Positions 45,156-54,346 are shown, numbered from the stretch's first letter. The stretch: 63,957 nucleotides of DNA from Bacteroidales bacterium (GCA_017550405.1 JAFZPH010000019.1:99075-163031), one strand, 5' to 3'. Numbers and translations are program-made. Notes: a model not told the origin generated them from the letters alone.

Positions 45156-45764
45156 ATGTCGCAATACGAACCCCAAAGCTTCCGCATGCTGCCTCCGGTA
45201 GTCAAGCACCTCCTTATCATCAACCTTATCGTCTTCCTCGCCACCATGGTGCTGGAACGTTACGGCTACAGCAACAGAACCTCCATGCTGGCCCTCAACT
45301 CCGTGGCCACAGGACGCTTCCGCTTCTGGCAGCTCTTCACCTACATGTTCATGCATGCGGGATGGAGCCATATCCTTTTCAACATGTTCGCCCTTTGGAT
45401 GTTCGGCTACGTGCTTGAAAACTTCTGGGGCTCGCGCCGCTTTCTGGTCTACTACCTGGTGTGCGGCATCGGTGCCGGAGTGTGCAACCTTCTCGTCCCC
45501 GGATGGGGTCTTACCGTGGGTGCCTCGGGTGCCGTCTACGGCATCCTGCTGGCCTTCGGCATGATGTTCCCCAACGAGCGCATCTACTTCTATTTCCTCA
45601 TCCCCATCAAAGCCAAGTGGTTCGTCATCGGCTTTGCCGCCCTCGAGCTGCTCGAAGGACTCTTCTACGCCGACGGCATCGCCCACTTCGCCCACCTCGG
45701 CGGCATGCTCTTCGGTCTGCTGCTCATCCTCTACTGGCGCAAACACCCCTTCTCGCGGTTCTGA
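45156..45764 (+). CDS. Rhomboid family intramembrane serine protease
   Basis: The 202-residue protein has six hydrophobic helices. The catalytic Ser is in TVGASGAVYGILLAFGMM and the His in AHFAHLGGMLFG; the upstream HAGWSHILFNMFALW is the family's conserved loop. It cleaves membrane proteins within or near the bilayer. It is the last gene of the ruvX operon. Confidence 0.92.
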   Translation: MSQYEPQSFRMLPPVVKHLLIINLIVFLATMVLERYGYSNRTSMLALNSVATGRFRFWQLFTYMFMHAGWSHILFNMFALWMFGYVLENFWGSRRFLVYYLVCGIGAGVCNLLVPGWGLTVGASGAVYGILLAFGMMFPNERIYFYFLIPIKAKWFVIGFAALELLEGLFYADGIAHFAHLGGMLFGLLLILYWRKHPFSRF

Positions 45765-45798
45765 CAAGCGAGTCCATCACCTTTTAGTTGTACAAACT

Positions 45799-45837
45799 AC
45801 TGCATTGTTTATACCCTCAAGGGTCGAACAATGCAGT
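45799..45837. repeat. Hairpin 1 of the rhomboid/aguA intergenic pair
   Basis: ACTGCATTGTT and AACAATGCAGT form a perfect 11-bp stem with an inner ACCC/GGGT pair. No T-run follows. Confidence 0.8.
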
Positions 45838-45849
45838 ATCGATACAGTA

Positions 45850-45922
45850 TCGTTATACCATACTTACCCGTTCGTTCTCTTACGCCTAATGCTGAAACGA
45901 ACGGGTAAGTATGCTATAACGA
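45850..45922. repeat. Hairpin 2: 27-bp inverted repeat
   Basis: Arms at 45850-45876 and 45896-45922 match over 27 bases with one mismatch (core CATACTTACCCGTTCGTT) around a 19-base loop. The two hairpins fill most of the 235-base gap between convergent genes. Confidence 0.9.
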
Positions 45923-45999
45923 GCCGATATTGAACGACCCCACTACTGGGCAAGGCGCTCATGGGGACCATTATCATCCCTGCGGAGCATTGCCCCCGG

Positions 46000-47046
46000 T
46001 CAACGGGGTATCTGCTGCGATAGGCAATGGAAAGAGCCAAGTCCCCAGACAATGTCGGTGCTGTCGATACCGACAATCTCGCGGTCGGGGAAGCAGGCCT
46101 CGAGGGTGTAGGCGGCCTCGTTGTCGGTGAGGCAGCGGTAGGTGGGGAAAATGACCTTGTTGTTGGCTATGTAGAAGTTGGCATAGCTGGCGGGCAGACG
46201 CTGATTGTCGTAGAAAACCATGTCGGGCATGGGCAGCTCCACCACGGTAGGCTGCTTGCCGTTGGCCAGGCGGCAGGAGTTGAGGGCTTTGAGGTTGCGT
46301 TGCAGGACCTCGTAGTTCTCGTCCCACGAGTCTTCCTCCACGGCAGTGATGATGGTGTCCTCGTTGACGAAACGGCTGAGGTCGTCGACATGGCCGTCGG
46401 TGTCGTCGCCCACAATGCCGTCGCCGAGCCAGATGATGTTGTCCACACCATAGTAGCCTCGCAGGTAGTCCTCAATCTGGTCGCGGTTGAGCTGGGGATT
46501 GCGGTTGGGGTTAAGCAGGCAGGAGGTGGTGGTGAGCAGGTCGCCGACACCGTTCACGTCGATGCTGCCCCCTTCCATCACAATGCCGGGTTCGAAAAGC
46601 TGCAGGGCAGGGTCGCGCTGGGCAAGGTGGTTGAAGATATGCAGGGGTATCTGCGTGTCGAGTTCGTAGGGGTATTTGCCGCCCCAGGCGTTGTGGTTCC
46701 AGTTGACGATGGCATGGAGCGCAGGGTCCTGCCGGTTGAGGAGGTAAGCGGGTCCGTGGTCGCGGCACCAGGCGTCGTTGGTGGGGAACTGGTGGAAGAA
46801 GATGCGTCCCATGTCGCATCCAATCTTCTGCAGTTCGGCGGACACATGGTCCTCCATACGCTGGTCATCCACATTGATGTGTACCTCTTCGTCCTCGGCC
46901 AGGGTCTTGATGAAGATATGGTACGAGGGGAAGATGGTCTCAATCTTGCCCGGCCAGGAGTCCTCGTTGTGGGGATAGCTGAGCCAGGTGGCACGGTGTT
47001 TCGCCCATTCGGCGGGCATATAGTATCCTAATTCTTTCGGAGTCAT
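46000..47046 (-). CDS. aguA: Agmatine deiminase
   Basis: The 348-residue peptidylarginine-deiminase-fold enzyme has WLSYPHNEDSWPG at the start, NDAWCRDHGPAYLL, DDTDGHVDDLSRF and the catalytic Cys in LGSFHCLSQQ near the end. It turns agmatine into N-carbamoylputrescine. The amidase that acts on the product is encoded upstream on the same strand, separated by a repeat array, so the pair makes putrescine. Confidence 0.93.
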   Translation of the reverse strand: MTPKELGYYMPAEWAKHRATWLSYPHNEDSWPGKIETIFPSYHIFIKTLAEDEEVHINVDDQRMEDHVSAELQKIGCDMGRIFFHQFPTNDAWCRDHGPAYLLNRQDPALHAIVNWNHNAWGGKYPYELDTQIPLHIFNHLAQRDPALQLFEPGIVMEGGSIDVNGVGDLLTTTSCLLNPNRNPQLNRDQIEDYLRGYYGVDNIIWLGDGIVGDDTDGHVDDLSRFVNEDTIITAVEEDSWDENYEVLQRNLKALNSCRLANGKQPTVVELPMPDMVFYDNQRLPASYANFYIANNKVIFPTYRCLTDNEAAYTLEACFPDREIVGIDSTDIVWGLGSFHCLSQQIPR

Positions 47047-47080
47047 GATCGAGTGTTTGTTTTAGGGTGATGGGGATTGT

Positions 47081-47152
47081 CGGAGTAATCTGAGTAATCT
47101 GAGTAATCAGAGTAATCTGAGTAATCAGAGTATTCAGATTACTCCGATTATT
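47081..47152. repeat. 9-nt tandem repeats with inverted ends between aguB and aguA
   Basis: About seven 9-nt units GTAATCWGA run in register. The ends CGGAGTAATCTGA (47081-47093) and TCAGATTACTCCG (47134-47146) are exact inverted copies, so the array can also fold as a hairpin. Confidence 0.85.
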
Positions 47153-47162
47153 CGTGGGCTGA

Positions 47163-48026
47163 TTAGTCGATATAACGGTTCAGGATGGGGCCGTAGCTGT
47201 CGATGCGGCGGTCGCGGTAGTAGGGCCAGTGGCGGCGGTAATGGTCGGTCTGGTCCAGGTCGAGCTCCTCGACATGGAGAGCCTCCTCGAGGTGGGGAGC
47301 CTGATAGAGCACACGCCCGAAGGCATTGGTGATGAAGCTGCCGCCCCAGAACTGCATGCCGCCTTCGAGACCGGTGCGGTTGACGCTGATAACGGGCACG
47401 CCGTTGGCCACGGCATGGCTGCGCTGGATGGTCTGCCAAGCCTCGTATTGCTCGCGGTTGTCCTCCTCGTTCTGGCGCACATCCCAACCGATGGCGGTGG
47501 GGAAGAAAAGGAGTTGCGCCCCCATGAGGCTGGTGATGCGGGCGGCCTCGGGATACCATTGGTCCCAGCAGATAAGCACGCCCAGCGTGGCAAAGCGGGT
47601 CTTGAAGACCTTGTAGCCTAGGTCGCCGGGGGTGAAATAGAACTTCTCGTAGTAGCCGGGGTCGTCGGGGATGTGCATCTTGCGGTACTTGCCCAGGTAC
47701 GAGCCGTCGGCGTCGATCACGGCAGTGGTGTTGTGGTATAGTCCCTCGGCACGTTTCTCGAATAGCGAGCAGACCAGCACCACGCCCAGCTCTTTGGCAA
47801 GGGCCATGAAGTGCTGGCAGGTGGGGCCGTCGGGGATGGCCTCGGCCAGCTGGAAGTTCTGGTAGCGCTCCTCGTCGCAGAAATAGAGCGAGGCGAAGAG
47901 CTCCTGTAAGCAAATAATCTGGGCTCCGTCGGCAGCAAGGCGGCGCACCTGCTCGGTATAGCGGGCGATGTTGGCCTGCTTGTCGGCGCTGCATGCCATC
48001 TGGGCAATACCTACTTTTACTTTCAT
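47163..48026 (-). CDS. aguB: N-carbamoylputrescine amidase
   Basis: I start at 48026 (MKVKVGIAQMACSADKQANI); the longer frame to 48065 overlaps the promoter. The nitrilase triad is visible: Glu in CLQELFAS, Lys in GKYRKMHIPDD, Cys in LICWDQWYPE. It hydrolyses N-carbamoylputrescine to putrescine, CO2 and ammonia. The context with agmatine deiminase supports the substrate. Confidence 0.93.
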   Translation of the reverse strand: MKVKVGIAQMACSADKQANIARYTEQVRRLAADGAQIICLQELFASLYFCDEERYQNFQLAEAIPDGPTCQHFMALAKELGVVLVCSLFEKRAEGLYHNTTAVIDADGSYLGKYRKMHIPDDPGYYEKFYFTPGDLGYKVFKTRFATLGVLICWDQWYPEAARITSLMGAQLLFFPTAIGWDVRQNEEDNREQYEAWQTIQRSHAVANGVPVISVNRTGLEGGMQFWGGSFITNAFGRVLYQAPHLEEALHVEELDLDQTDHYRRHWPYYRDRRIDSYGPILNRYID

Positions 48027-48062
48027 TGCGATAGTGGGTTTTAGTGGATCAATTTCAATTTG

Positions 48063-48070
48063 CAAAGATA
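48063..48070 (-). promoter_or_regulatory. -7 element for aguB-aguA
   Basis: TATCTTTG on the minus strand, 37 bases before the aguB start; it fixes that start. Confidence 0.75.
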
Positions 48071-48115
48071 CACATTTTTTTTTGATTGGACTGCGCCTGA
48101 TTCAAATAATCTTCG

Positions 48116-48123
48116 TATTTTTG
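48116..48123 (+). promoter_or_regulatory. -7 element for the DUF362 gene
   Basis: TATTTTTG, 17 bases before the ATG at 48140, divergent to the aguB promoter. Confidence 0.55.
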
Positions 48124-48139
48124 CAAAAAATATTCCATT

Positions 48140-49249
48140 ATGACCTCAAAAGTATATTTCACCGACATGCATGTGCACATGGGCGACAGCCTGCTGGGCA
48201 AGTTCGACCGCCTTATCACCCGTGCGGGGATAGAGCAGATTGATTTCAAGGACAAGTTTGTTGCCGTGAAGCTCCACTTCGGCGAGGTGGGCAATATGGC
48301 GTTCCTGCGGCAGCAGTATGCCCGCGTGCTGTGCGACCACATCAAGCGCCTTGGCGGCAAGCCGTTCCTGACGGACTGCAACACCCTCTATGTTGGTTAC
48401 AGAAATAACGCCCTCAACCACCTCGACGCCGCCTATATGAACGGCTACAACCCCTTGGCCACAGGGGTGCACACCATCATCGCCGACGGCCTGCGGGGCA
48501 CCGACGAACGTGCCATTCCCGTGGCTGGCGGCGAATACGTGCAGGAGGCCAAAATCGGTGCCGCCGTGGCCGAGGCCGACATCATCATCTCGTTGACACA
48601 CTTCAAGGGTCACATCAATGCCGGTTTCGGCGGCACGCTGAAGAACATCGGCATGGGCTGCGGTTCGAAACAGGGCAAGATGGAGATGCACAGCAGCGGC
48701 ACACCACGTGTCAGCCGCCGTCTGTGTGTGGGCTGCGGCAACTGTGTGAAGAACTGCGCCAACGACGGTGTGCATGTGGTCGACGGCAAGGCCGTGGTGG
48801 ACGAAAAGCACTGCCTGGGCTGCGGCTACTGCATTGCCTACTGCCCCACAGGAGCCATCATGACCAAATGGGACGAGGCCAAGCCAGTGATGAACAAGAA
48901 GATTGCCGAATACACCAAGGCTGTGCTGGACGGCAAGCCCAACTTCCACATCAGTCTGGTGGTGGACGTGTCGCCGGAGTGCGACTGCGACAGTTGCAAC
49001 GACATCCCCATCATCCCCGATGTGGGTATGTTCGCCTCGTTCGACCCTGTGGCGCTGGACCAAGCTTGCGTCGACAAAGCCAATGCACAACCTTTGGTGC
49101 CCGGCAGCGTGGCAGGGAAAGCCTCAGAGCACTACCACGACGAGGATGTGTTCCATCTGGTGCATCCCGACACCGACTGGGAAGCCGGCCTTATCCATGC
49201 CGAACGTATCGGCCTCGGCACCCGGAAGTACGAACTGATAGAGATTTAA
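48140..49249 (+). CDS. DUF362 protein with two [4Fe-4S] clusters
   Basis: The 369-residue protein has the DUF362 domain (FVAVKLHFGEVGN, ADIIISLTHFKGHINAGFGGTLKNIGMGCGSK) interrupted by a ferredoxin module with CVGCGNCVKNC and CLGCGYCIAYCPTGA, each ending in a Cys-Pro-like ligand set. A further CDCDSC lies in the C-terminal part. The family is widespread in anaerobes with no proven reaction; an electron-transfer role is inferred. Confidence 0.9.
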   Translation: MTSKVYFTDMHVHMGDSLLGKFDRLITRAGIEQIDFKDKFVAVKLHFGEVGNMAFLRQQYARVLCDHIKRLGGKPFLTDCNTLYVGYRNNALNHLDAAYMNGYNPLATGVHTIIADGLRGTDERAIPVAGGEYVQEAKIGAAVAEADIIISLTHFKGHINAGFGGTLKNIGMGCGSKQGKMEMHSSGTPRVSRRLCVGCGNCVKNCANDGVHVVDGKAVVDEKHCLGCGYCIAYCPTGAIMTKWDEAKPVMNKKIAEYTKAVLDGKPNFHISLVVDVSPECDCDSCNDIPIIPDVGMFASFDPVALDQACVDKANAQPLVPGSVAGKASEHYHDEDVFHLVHPDTDWEAGLIHAERIGLGTRKYELIEI

Positions 49250-49307
49250 TATCGGGAAAGTATCAGACTACCGTATTGACTGATTAACACATTAACGAAT
49301 TCTTATT

Positions 49308-49338
49308 TTTGTCAAATCGGGAAAAAGTTGTATCTTTG
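49308..49338 (+). promoter_or_regulatory. Full -33/-7 promoter for the MNT-HEPN pair
   Basis: TTTG at 49308-49311 and TATCTTTG at 49331-49338 are separated by 19 bases, the ideal Bacteroidota spacing. The start codon is 59 bases downstream. Confidence 0.85.
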
Positions 49339-49397
49339 CAGGTTGAAATAATGTTTAGTATTTTGGAGATTCTCCACTCATCACCAACAATAAAAAC

Positions 49398-49715
49398 ATG
49401 GAACAGGCACAAGTCATAGAGCACATAAAGGAATTTGCCCAGAGAGTGCTGCCTAAAGGCAGTTCGCTATGGTTATATGGCTCGCGTGCCCGAGGCGATG
49501 CACACGAAGACAGTGACTACGACCTGCTATTGCTTTTAGACAAAGAGCGCATTACTGACGAGGACTACAACCACTATGTTTACGACTTATTCTTACAAGG
49601 TCTTGATTGGAATGCAGAAATAAACACCCATATATATCCCCGCAATAAATGGGAATCGTGGTCATTCTCTCCCTTTTACAAAAATGTTGAACATGATAAG
49701 ATAATATTGCTATGA
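49398..49715 (+). CDS. MNT-type nucleotidyltransferase, antitoxin of MNT-HEPN pair
   Basis: The 105-residue protein has the minimal nucleotidyltransferase motif GSRARGDAHEDSDYDLL (Gly28-Ser29, then Asp40 and Asp42, i.e. GS-x10-DxD). In type VII toxin-antitoxin pairs this enzyme AMPylates the HEPN RNase. It overlaps the next gene by four bases. The two genes are more AT-rich than their neighbours, as expected of an acquired module. Confidence 0.9.
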   Translation: MEQAQVIEHIKEFAQRVLPKGSSLWLYGSRARGDAHEDSDYDLLLLLDKERITDEDYNHYVYDLFLQGLDWNAEINTHIYPRNKWESWSFSPFYKNVEHDKIILL

Positions 49716-50116
49716 GTTTGTCAGACGAAGAAAGACGTATTATCGTCCAGATAGAAATTGAAAAGGCACGTCGTGCCTACCAAGAAGCATTGCTGCTGAT
49801 TGAGAACAGTTTTTGGAGCGGTGCAGCAGGCAGATTGTATTATGCCGTGTTTCACGCTGTAAGTGCATTATTGATATTCGACAAACGCCAAGTAGGCACT
49901 CATAAGGGTTCGCATGTTATCTTTAATCATGACTACATCAAGACAGGCAAACTGCCTGCTGAATATGGGAGTTTGTACTCGCAATTGGAGTCCATGAGAG
50001 AAGGCAGCGAATACAACTGCACATACGATGTGGAGCCTGATGAGCTGAAACAAAAAATAGAACCCGCCAAGCAGATGATAGACTCCATCGCTGACATGGT
50101 GAAAACGAATGGGTAA
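49712..50116 (+). CDS. HEPN domain protein, toxin of MNT-HEPN pair
   Basis: The 134-residue all-helical protein has GRLYYAVFHAVSALLIF with Arg41 and His48, the R-x6-H motif of HEPN RNases, and KGSHVIFNHDYIKTG downstream as in the UPF0332 group. It is predicted to cut RNA when free of its partner. The start overlaps the nucleotidyltransferase stop (ATGA), giving translational coupling. Confidence 0.9.
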   Translation: MSLSDEERRIIVQIEIEKARRAYQEALLLIENSFWSGAAGRLYYAVFHAVSALLIFDKRQVGTHKGSHVIFNHDYIKTGKLPAEYGSLYSQLESMREGSEYNCTYDVEPDELKQKIEPAKQMIDSIADMVKTNG

Positions 50117-50174
50117 ATGTGTTACCCGAGCTGCGGGATGCAGTCCGGGCCTGTATAGTTTATGCAAGGCACTG

Positions 50175-51290
50175 TCATCGGCGGATGACGGCGGTGGTGC
50201 CTTGGGCGTTCTGTAGGGTGACGGTGGCGGAGTGGGTGCGGCCGTTGCGATAGTAGGTGACGTCGACAAGGTCGCCGGGAGCATGACGGCCGATTTCTTC
50301 CATCATCTCGGCAAAACTGTTGACAGGCACTCCGGAGACGGAGAGCAGGAGGTCGCCCTGTTTGAGTCCGGCACGGTCGGCGGCGCAGTCGGGCACGACA
50401 CGTGCAAGGAGTAGGCCTTTGACTTCCTGAAGTCCCATCTGCTTGGCGAGGGCGGAGGTCATCTCGACGACATTGACACCGAGGTAGGCACGCTGTGCAT
50501 GGCCATAGCGCTTAAGGTCTTCGGCCACTTTGCGGGCCAGATTGGCAGGGATGGCAAAGCTGTAGCCGGTATAATAGCCGTCGGCAGAGGCGATGGCGGT
50601 GACAATGCCTATCAGACGGGCATCGGCATCGACCAAGGCACCGCCAGAGTTGCCGGGGTTGACAGCGGCATCGGTCTGGATGAAGGACTCGATGGGGCTT
50701 TCCATGCCGCGGTTGTTGTCGATGATACCCATGTTGCGGGCTTTGGCACTGATAATGCCGGCGGTGACGGTGGAGGTGAGATTGAAGGGGTTGCCGATGG
50801 CCAAGACAGGCTGGCCGACAAGGGCGCTGTCGGAGTTGCCAAAGGGAATGGCGGTAAGACCTTCGGCATCGATTTTGAGGAGGGCGAGATCGGTGGCTGG
50901 GTCGGTACCGACAAGGCTGGCATCGAGTACGCGCTTGTCGTTGAGGGTCACCTGGATGCGCTCGGCATCCTGCACAACGTGGTTGTTGGTGACGATGTAG
51001 CCGTCGGTGCTGATGATGACACCCGAGCCATAGGCGGAGTATTCTTTGCGCTGAACGCCCTGGTTGATGATGAATCCAAAGAAGGACTGATAGAGGGGTG
51101 TGAGACGGGTCTGGACAGTGCGGATGTGAACGACACCGTCGATGGTGCGTGCGGCAACTTGGCTGAAGTCGGCGTAGCGAAGGGTGAGAGGTGAAGAAGA
51201 GGCGGGCTGTTTCATCTCGCCGCTCTGCTGGGTCTGGCCGGTATGGCAGCCGAGGAGAGCAATGGTCATTACTAAAAGCAGTTTCTTCAT
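50175..51290 (-). CDS. DegP/HtrA-like serine protease, lipoprotein
   Basis: Starting at 51290 gives a lipoprotein signal (MKKLLLVMTIALLGC). The trypsin-like triad is His104 (TNNHVVQ), Asp134 (DPATDLALL) and Ser215 (NPGNSGGAL), and there is one PDZ domain at the end (LLLARVVPDCAADRAGLKQGDLLL). E. coli DegP has two PDZ domains; DegS-like proteins have one. A quality-control role in the periplasm, at a membrane, is likely. Confidence 0.92.
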   Translation of the reverse strand: MKKLLLVMTIALLGCHTGQTQQSGEMKQPASSSPLTLRYADFSQVAARTIDGVVHIRTVQTRLTPLYQSFFGFIINQGVQRKEYSAYGSGVIISTDGYIVTNNHVVQDAERIQVTLNDKRVLDASLVGTDPATDLALLKIDAEGLTAIPFGNSDSALVGQPVLAIGNPFNLTSTVTAGIISAKARNMGIIDNNRGMESPIESFIQTDAAVNPGNSGGALVDADARLIGIVTAIASADGYYTGYSFAIPANLARKVAEDLKRYGHAQRAYLGVNVVEMTSALAKQMGLQEVKGLLLARVVPDCAADRAGLKQGDLLLSVSGVPVNSFAEMMEEIGRHAPGDLVDVTYYRNGRTHSATVTLQNAQGTTAVIRR

Positions 51291-51421
51291 GGCTATACTA
51301 TTTGTGTTATAAATCCTTATAGACAATTACAATACTGAGGAATGTTTGCACACCCGTTGGTATTGTGAAGCATTGGGAAAACAAAAAAGGAAGAAAAATA
51401 TTGTATGTTTAATATTTTTTG

Positions 51422-51429
51422 TAATTTTG
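51422..51429 (+). promoter_or_regulatory. -7 element for the glycosyltransferase gene
   Basis: TAATTTTG, 66 bases before the start at 51495. Confidence 0.55.
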
Positions 51430-51494
51430 CAGTGTGGCGTCCAGAAGGGGTGCCCTCTTTAGTGAACACGGTAACAACAAATACACGCACAGGT

Positions 51495-52634
51495 ATGCAT
51501 ATCGTCATCATAGGCACAGCCCATCCTTACAGGGGCGGACTCGCCGCTTTCAACGAGCGGCTGGCCACCCAGTTTTTGGACGAGGGACACAGGGTGGAGA
51601 TGTACACTTTCACGCTGCAGTACCCTTCGTTCCTTTTCCCCGGCAAGACACAGTTTACCGACGATCCCGCTCCAGCGCGTCTGGATATTAAGCGTCGCAT
51701 TAATTCGTGCAATCCATTGAATTGGTTCAGTGTCGGTAAAGAAATACGAAAGAAGAAGCCCGACTTGGTGGTATTCGCCTATTGGATGTCGTTTATGGCC
51801 CCTTGTTTCGGGACCATAGCCCGCTGCATCAGGCGCGACAAGAATATCCGCTGCGTGGGTTTGGTTCACAACATGATTCCACACGACCCGAAGGCCATTG
51901 ACCGCTTTGTGCCACGCTATTTTGTGAAAGCGATGGAGGGGTTCACCACCCTGTCGGAGGCTGTGATTGCAGACATCAACCATTTCGACCATGCCGGCAA
52001 ACCGAAGACGTGGGCACCCCACCCTATCTACGACCATTACGGCAGCCGTCTGCCCAAGGCTGAAGCCCGCAAGCAGCTAGGACTTGATGCCGATGGAAAG
52101 TATGTGCTGTTTTTCGGCTTTATCCGCGACTATAAGGGACTGGACCTGCTGATTGACGCTTTCGGCGACCCCCGCCTGCAAGACATGGGAGTGAAACTGA
52201 TTGTGGCAGGCGAGTTTTACGGCAGTCCGGAGCCTTATCTGGAACGTATCCGCTCGCTGGACATCAGCGACATTGTGATTCTGCACAACGACTATATCCC
52301 GGACTCGCGGGTGAACCTCTATTTCTGTGCCGCTGACATTGTAGCACAGCCCTACAAAAACGCCACTCAGAGCGGGGTGACCCAGGTGGCTTTCCATTTC
52401 GAGGTACCGATGCTTGTGACCAACGTCGGCGGGCTGGCAGAAATCGTACCCGACGGAAAGATAGGCTATGTAGTCCCCCCGGAGGCGCAAGCCATCACCG
52501 ATGCACTGATTGACTACTACAATGGACAGCGGGAGGCGGCCTTCACCGAAGCACTGCTCGAGGAGAAGAAGAAGTATACATGGAACCGCATGACCACCGC
52601 CGTGCTGCAGGCAGCGGAGAAGTGCAAGAATTAG
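51495..52634 (+). CDS. Glycosyltransferase family 4
   Basis: The start at 51495 yields MHIVIIGTAHPYRGGLAAFN, the normal GT-B N-terminus; the frame upstream to 51405 would begin before the promoter. The C-terminal half carries VLFFGFIRDYKGLDLLIDAF, the E-x7-E type region TQVAFHFEVPMLVTNVGGLAEIV and a final helix. It transfers a sugar from a nucleotide or lipid donor to a glycan; donor and acceptor are unknown, and it is not in a polysaccharide cluster. Confidence 0.9.
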   Translation: MHIVIIGTAHPYRGGLAAFNERLATQFLDEGHRVEMYTFTLQYPSFLFPGKTQFTDDPAPARLDIKRRINSCNPLNWFSVGKEIRKKKPDLVVFAYWMSFMAPCFGTIARCIRRDKNIRCVGLVHNMIPHDPKAIDRFVPRYFVKAMEGFTTLSEAVIADINHFDHAGKPKTWAPHPIYDHYGSRLPKAEARKQLGLDADGKYVLFFGFIRDYKGLDLLIDAFGDPRLQDMGVKLIVAGEFYGSPEPYLERIRSLDISDIVILHNDYIPDSRVNLYFCAADIVAQPYKNATQSGVTQVAFHFEVPMLVTNVGGLAEIVPDGKIGYVVPPEAQAITDALIDYYNGQREAAFTEALLEEKKKYTWNRMTTAVLQAAEKCKN

Positions 52635-52722
52635 GAGTTGAGTATTAGCGAGTAAGAGTCATACAGGAGGTCGCAACACGCGATAAATAGCACATTTTTT
52701 TCGGTACTACGATTTTTTTTCA

Positions 52723-52730
52723 TAACTTTG
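52723..52730 (+). promoter_or_regulatory. -7 element for dnaB
   Basis: TAACTTTG. The predicted transcript begins around 52735-52740, which favours the start at 52777. Confidence 0.7.
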
Positions 52731-52776
52731 TAACATGGAAATTACGTCCCATACGAACACAAGACGCAAGGACAGA

Positions 52777-54300
52777 ATGTCTTACGAGCAAGTGTTCAGC
52801 ATCAACGGTGGCAATAGGCCTCCACAGGCTCCCGATTTGGAGGAGAATGTGCTGGGTGCGCTGATGCTGGACCCTAACGCGCTCAATACTGCCATTGAAC
52901 TGCTACACGAGGAGTATTTCTATAAGCCGGAGCATCAGGTGATATTCCGTGCCATCCACAAGCTGTTTGAGATGAACCAGCCTGTGGACATCCTGACGGT
53001 GACGACCCAGTTGCGCCAAACCGGCGAGCTGGAGGCTGCAGGAGGCGCCTACCATATCAGCGAGCTGACAAGCCACGTGGTCAGCGCCGCCCACATCGAG
53101 TATTACTCGCGTGTGCTGAGCGAAAAGTACATCTCGCGCGAGCTGATACGCATCTCCACCGAGACCATCACCAACGCCTACGACGAGACCACCGACGTGG
53201 TGGACTTGCTCGACAAGACCGAGCAGCGGCTGATGGACATCAACGACAAGAATTTCCGCACCGACTTCCATCCCCTGGGAGACTTGGTCCACGAGGCCAC
53301 CCAGCAGATTGCCGATGCCGCCTCGGACGACGGGAGCCAGAACACTGTGGTGTCGGGGTTTACCGACCTGGACCGCCTGACAGCAGGATTTCGCCCGGGT
53401 ACACTCGTCATCCTTGCCGCTCGTCCGGCAATGGGTAAGACGGCTTTCGCCCTGTCGATGGCACGCAACATCGCTGTGGACAGCAAGAAGGCTGTGGCTT
53501 TCTTCTCGCTGGAAATGACAGGCGTGGAGCTGGCCATGCGCCTTATCAGCGGCGAGGCCCAGCTGCCAGGCGACAAGCTGAAGCGCGGCGAGCTCAACCC
53601 CTGGGAGCAGCAACAACTGGCCACACGCACACAGGCATTGAACGAGGCCAAGCTCTTCATCGACGACACCCCACAGCTGACCATCTACGAGCTGAGAGCC
53701 AAATGCCGCCGACTGAAGCAGCACCACGACATACAGATGGTGTTTATCGACTACCTGCAGCTGATGAGCGCGGGAAGCGACATGATGACCCGCGGAGGCA
53801 ACCGCGAACAGGAAATCAGCACCATCAGCCGCCAGTTGAAAGCCCTGTCGAAAGAACTGAATATCCCGGTGCTGGCCATGTCGCAGCTAAGCCGCGCTGT
53901 GGAGACCCGTGGCGGCACCAAGGAGCCTATGCTGAGTGACCTGCGTGAGTCGGGTGCCATCGAGCAGGACGCCGATATTGTGATGTTCATCTATCGACCG
54001 GAATACTACGGCATACAGGAGGATGGCAACGGCTCCACTATCGGCATGGCCGACATCATTCTGGCAAAGCACCGTAGCGGCGGCACAGGACGTGTGCGCC
54101 TGCGCTTCCAGGGACAGTATGCCCGTTTCACCAACCCCGAATTCCTCACCAACGAACAGGTGAGCAACAATATGCTGCCCCAGAACACAGGGTTCGACGA
54201 ATCGGGTGCACCGACCATGCTTATCGACTCGAAAATCAACAGAAAGAACGACGGGCTGGAGTTCGCCACAGGGCTTCCCAACGACGAGCCCCCGTTCTAA
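52777..54300 (+). CDS. dnaB: Replicative DNA helicase DnaB
   Basis: The N-terminal domain (PPQAPDLEENVLGALMLD) is followed by a linker and the RecA-like motor with Walker A AARPAMGKTAFALSMA, Walker B MVFIDYLQLM and the C-terminal SDLRESGAIEQDADIVMFIYRPEYYG. I start at 52777 (MSYEQVF) because an ATG at 52735 sits at the predicted transcription start. The length of 507 residues is usual. It is the hexameric fork helicase; the DUF721 protein at 6.2 kb could be its loader if it is a DciA. Confidence 0.96.
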   Translation: MSYEQVFSINGGNRPPQAPDLEENVLGALMLDPNALNTAIELLHEEYFYKPEHQVIFRAIHKLFEMNQPVDILTVTTQLRQTGELEAAGGAYHISELTSHVVSAAHIEYYSRVLSEKYISRELIRISTETITNAYDETTDVVDLLDKTEQRLMDINDKNFRTDFHPLGDLVHEATQQIADAASDDGSQNTVVSGFTDLDRLTAGFRPGTLVILAARPAMGKTAFALSMARNIAVDSKKAVAFFSLEMTGVELAMRLISGEAQLPGDKLKRGELNPWEQQQLATRTQALNEAKLFIDDTPQLTIYELRAKCRRLKQHHDIQMVFIDYLQLMSAGSDMMTRGGNREQEISTISRQLKALSKELNIPVLAMSQLSRAVETRGGTKEPMLSDLRESGAIEQDADIVMFIYRPEYYGIQEDGNGSTIGMADIILAKHRSGGTGRVRLRFQGQYARFTNPEFLTNEQVSNNMLPQNTGFDESGAPTMLIDSKINRKNDGLEFATGLPNDEPPF

Positions 54301-54346
54301 CCCTTGCCTTAAACGAATGAATAATAACAAATAAACATATTTCACA

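Noticed and set aside
49712..50284. Minus-strand frame at 49868-50284 overlapping the HEPN gene
   Set aside because: Shadow across the HEPN and protease gene ends without family motifs.
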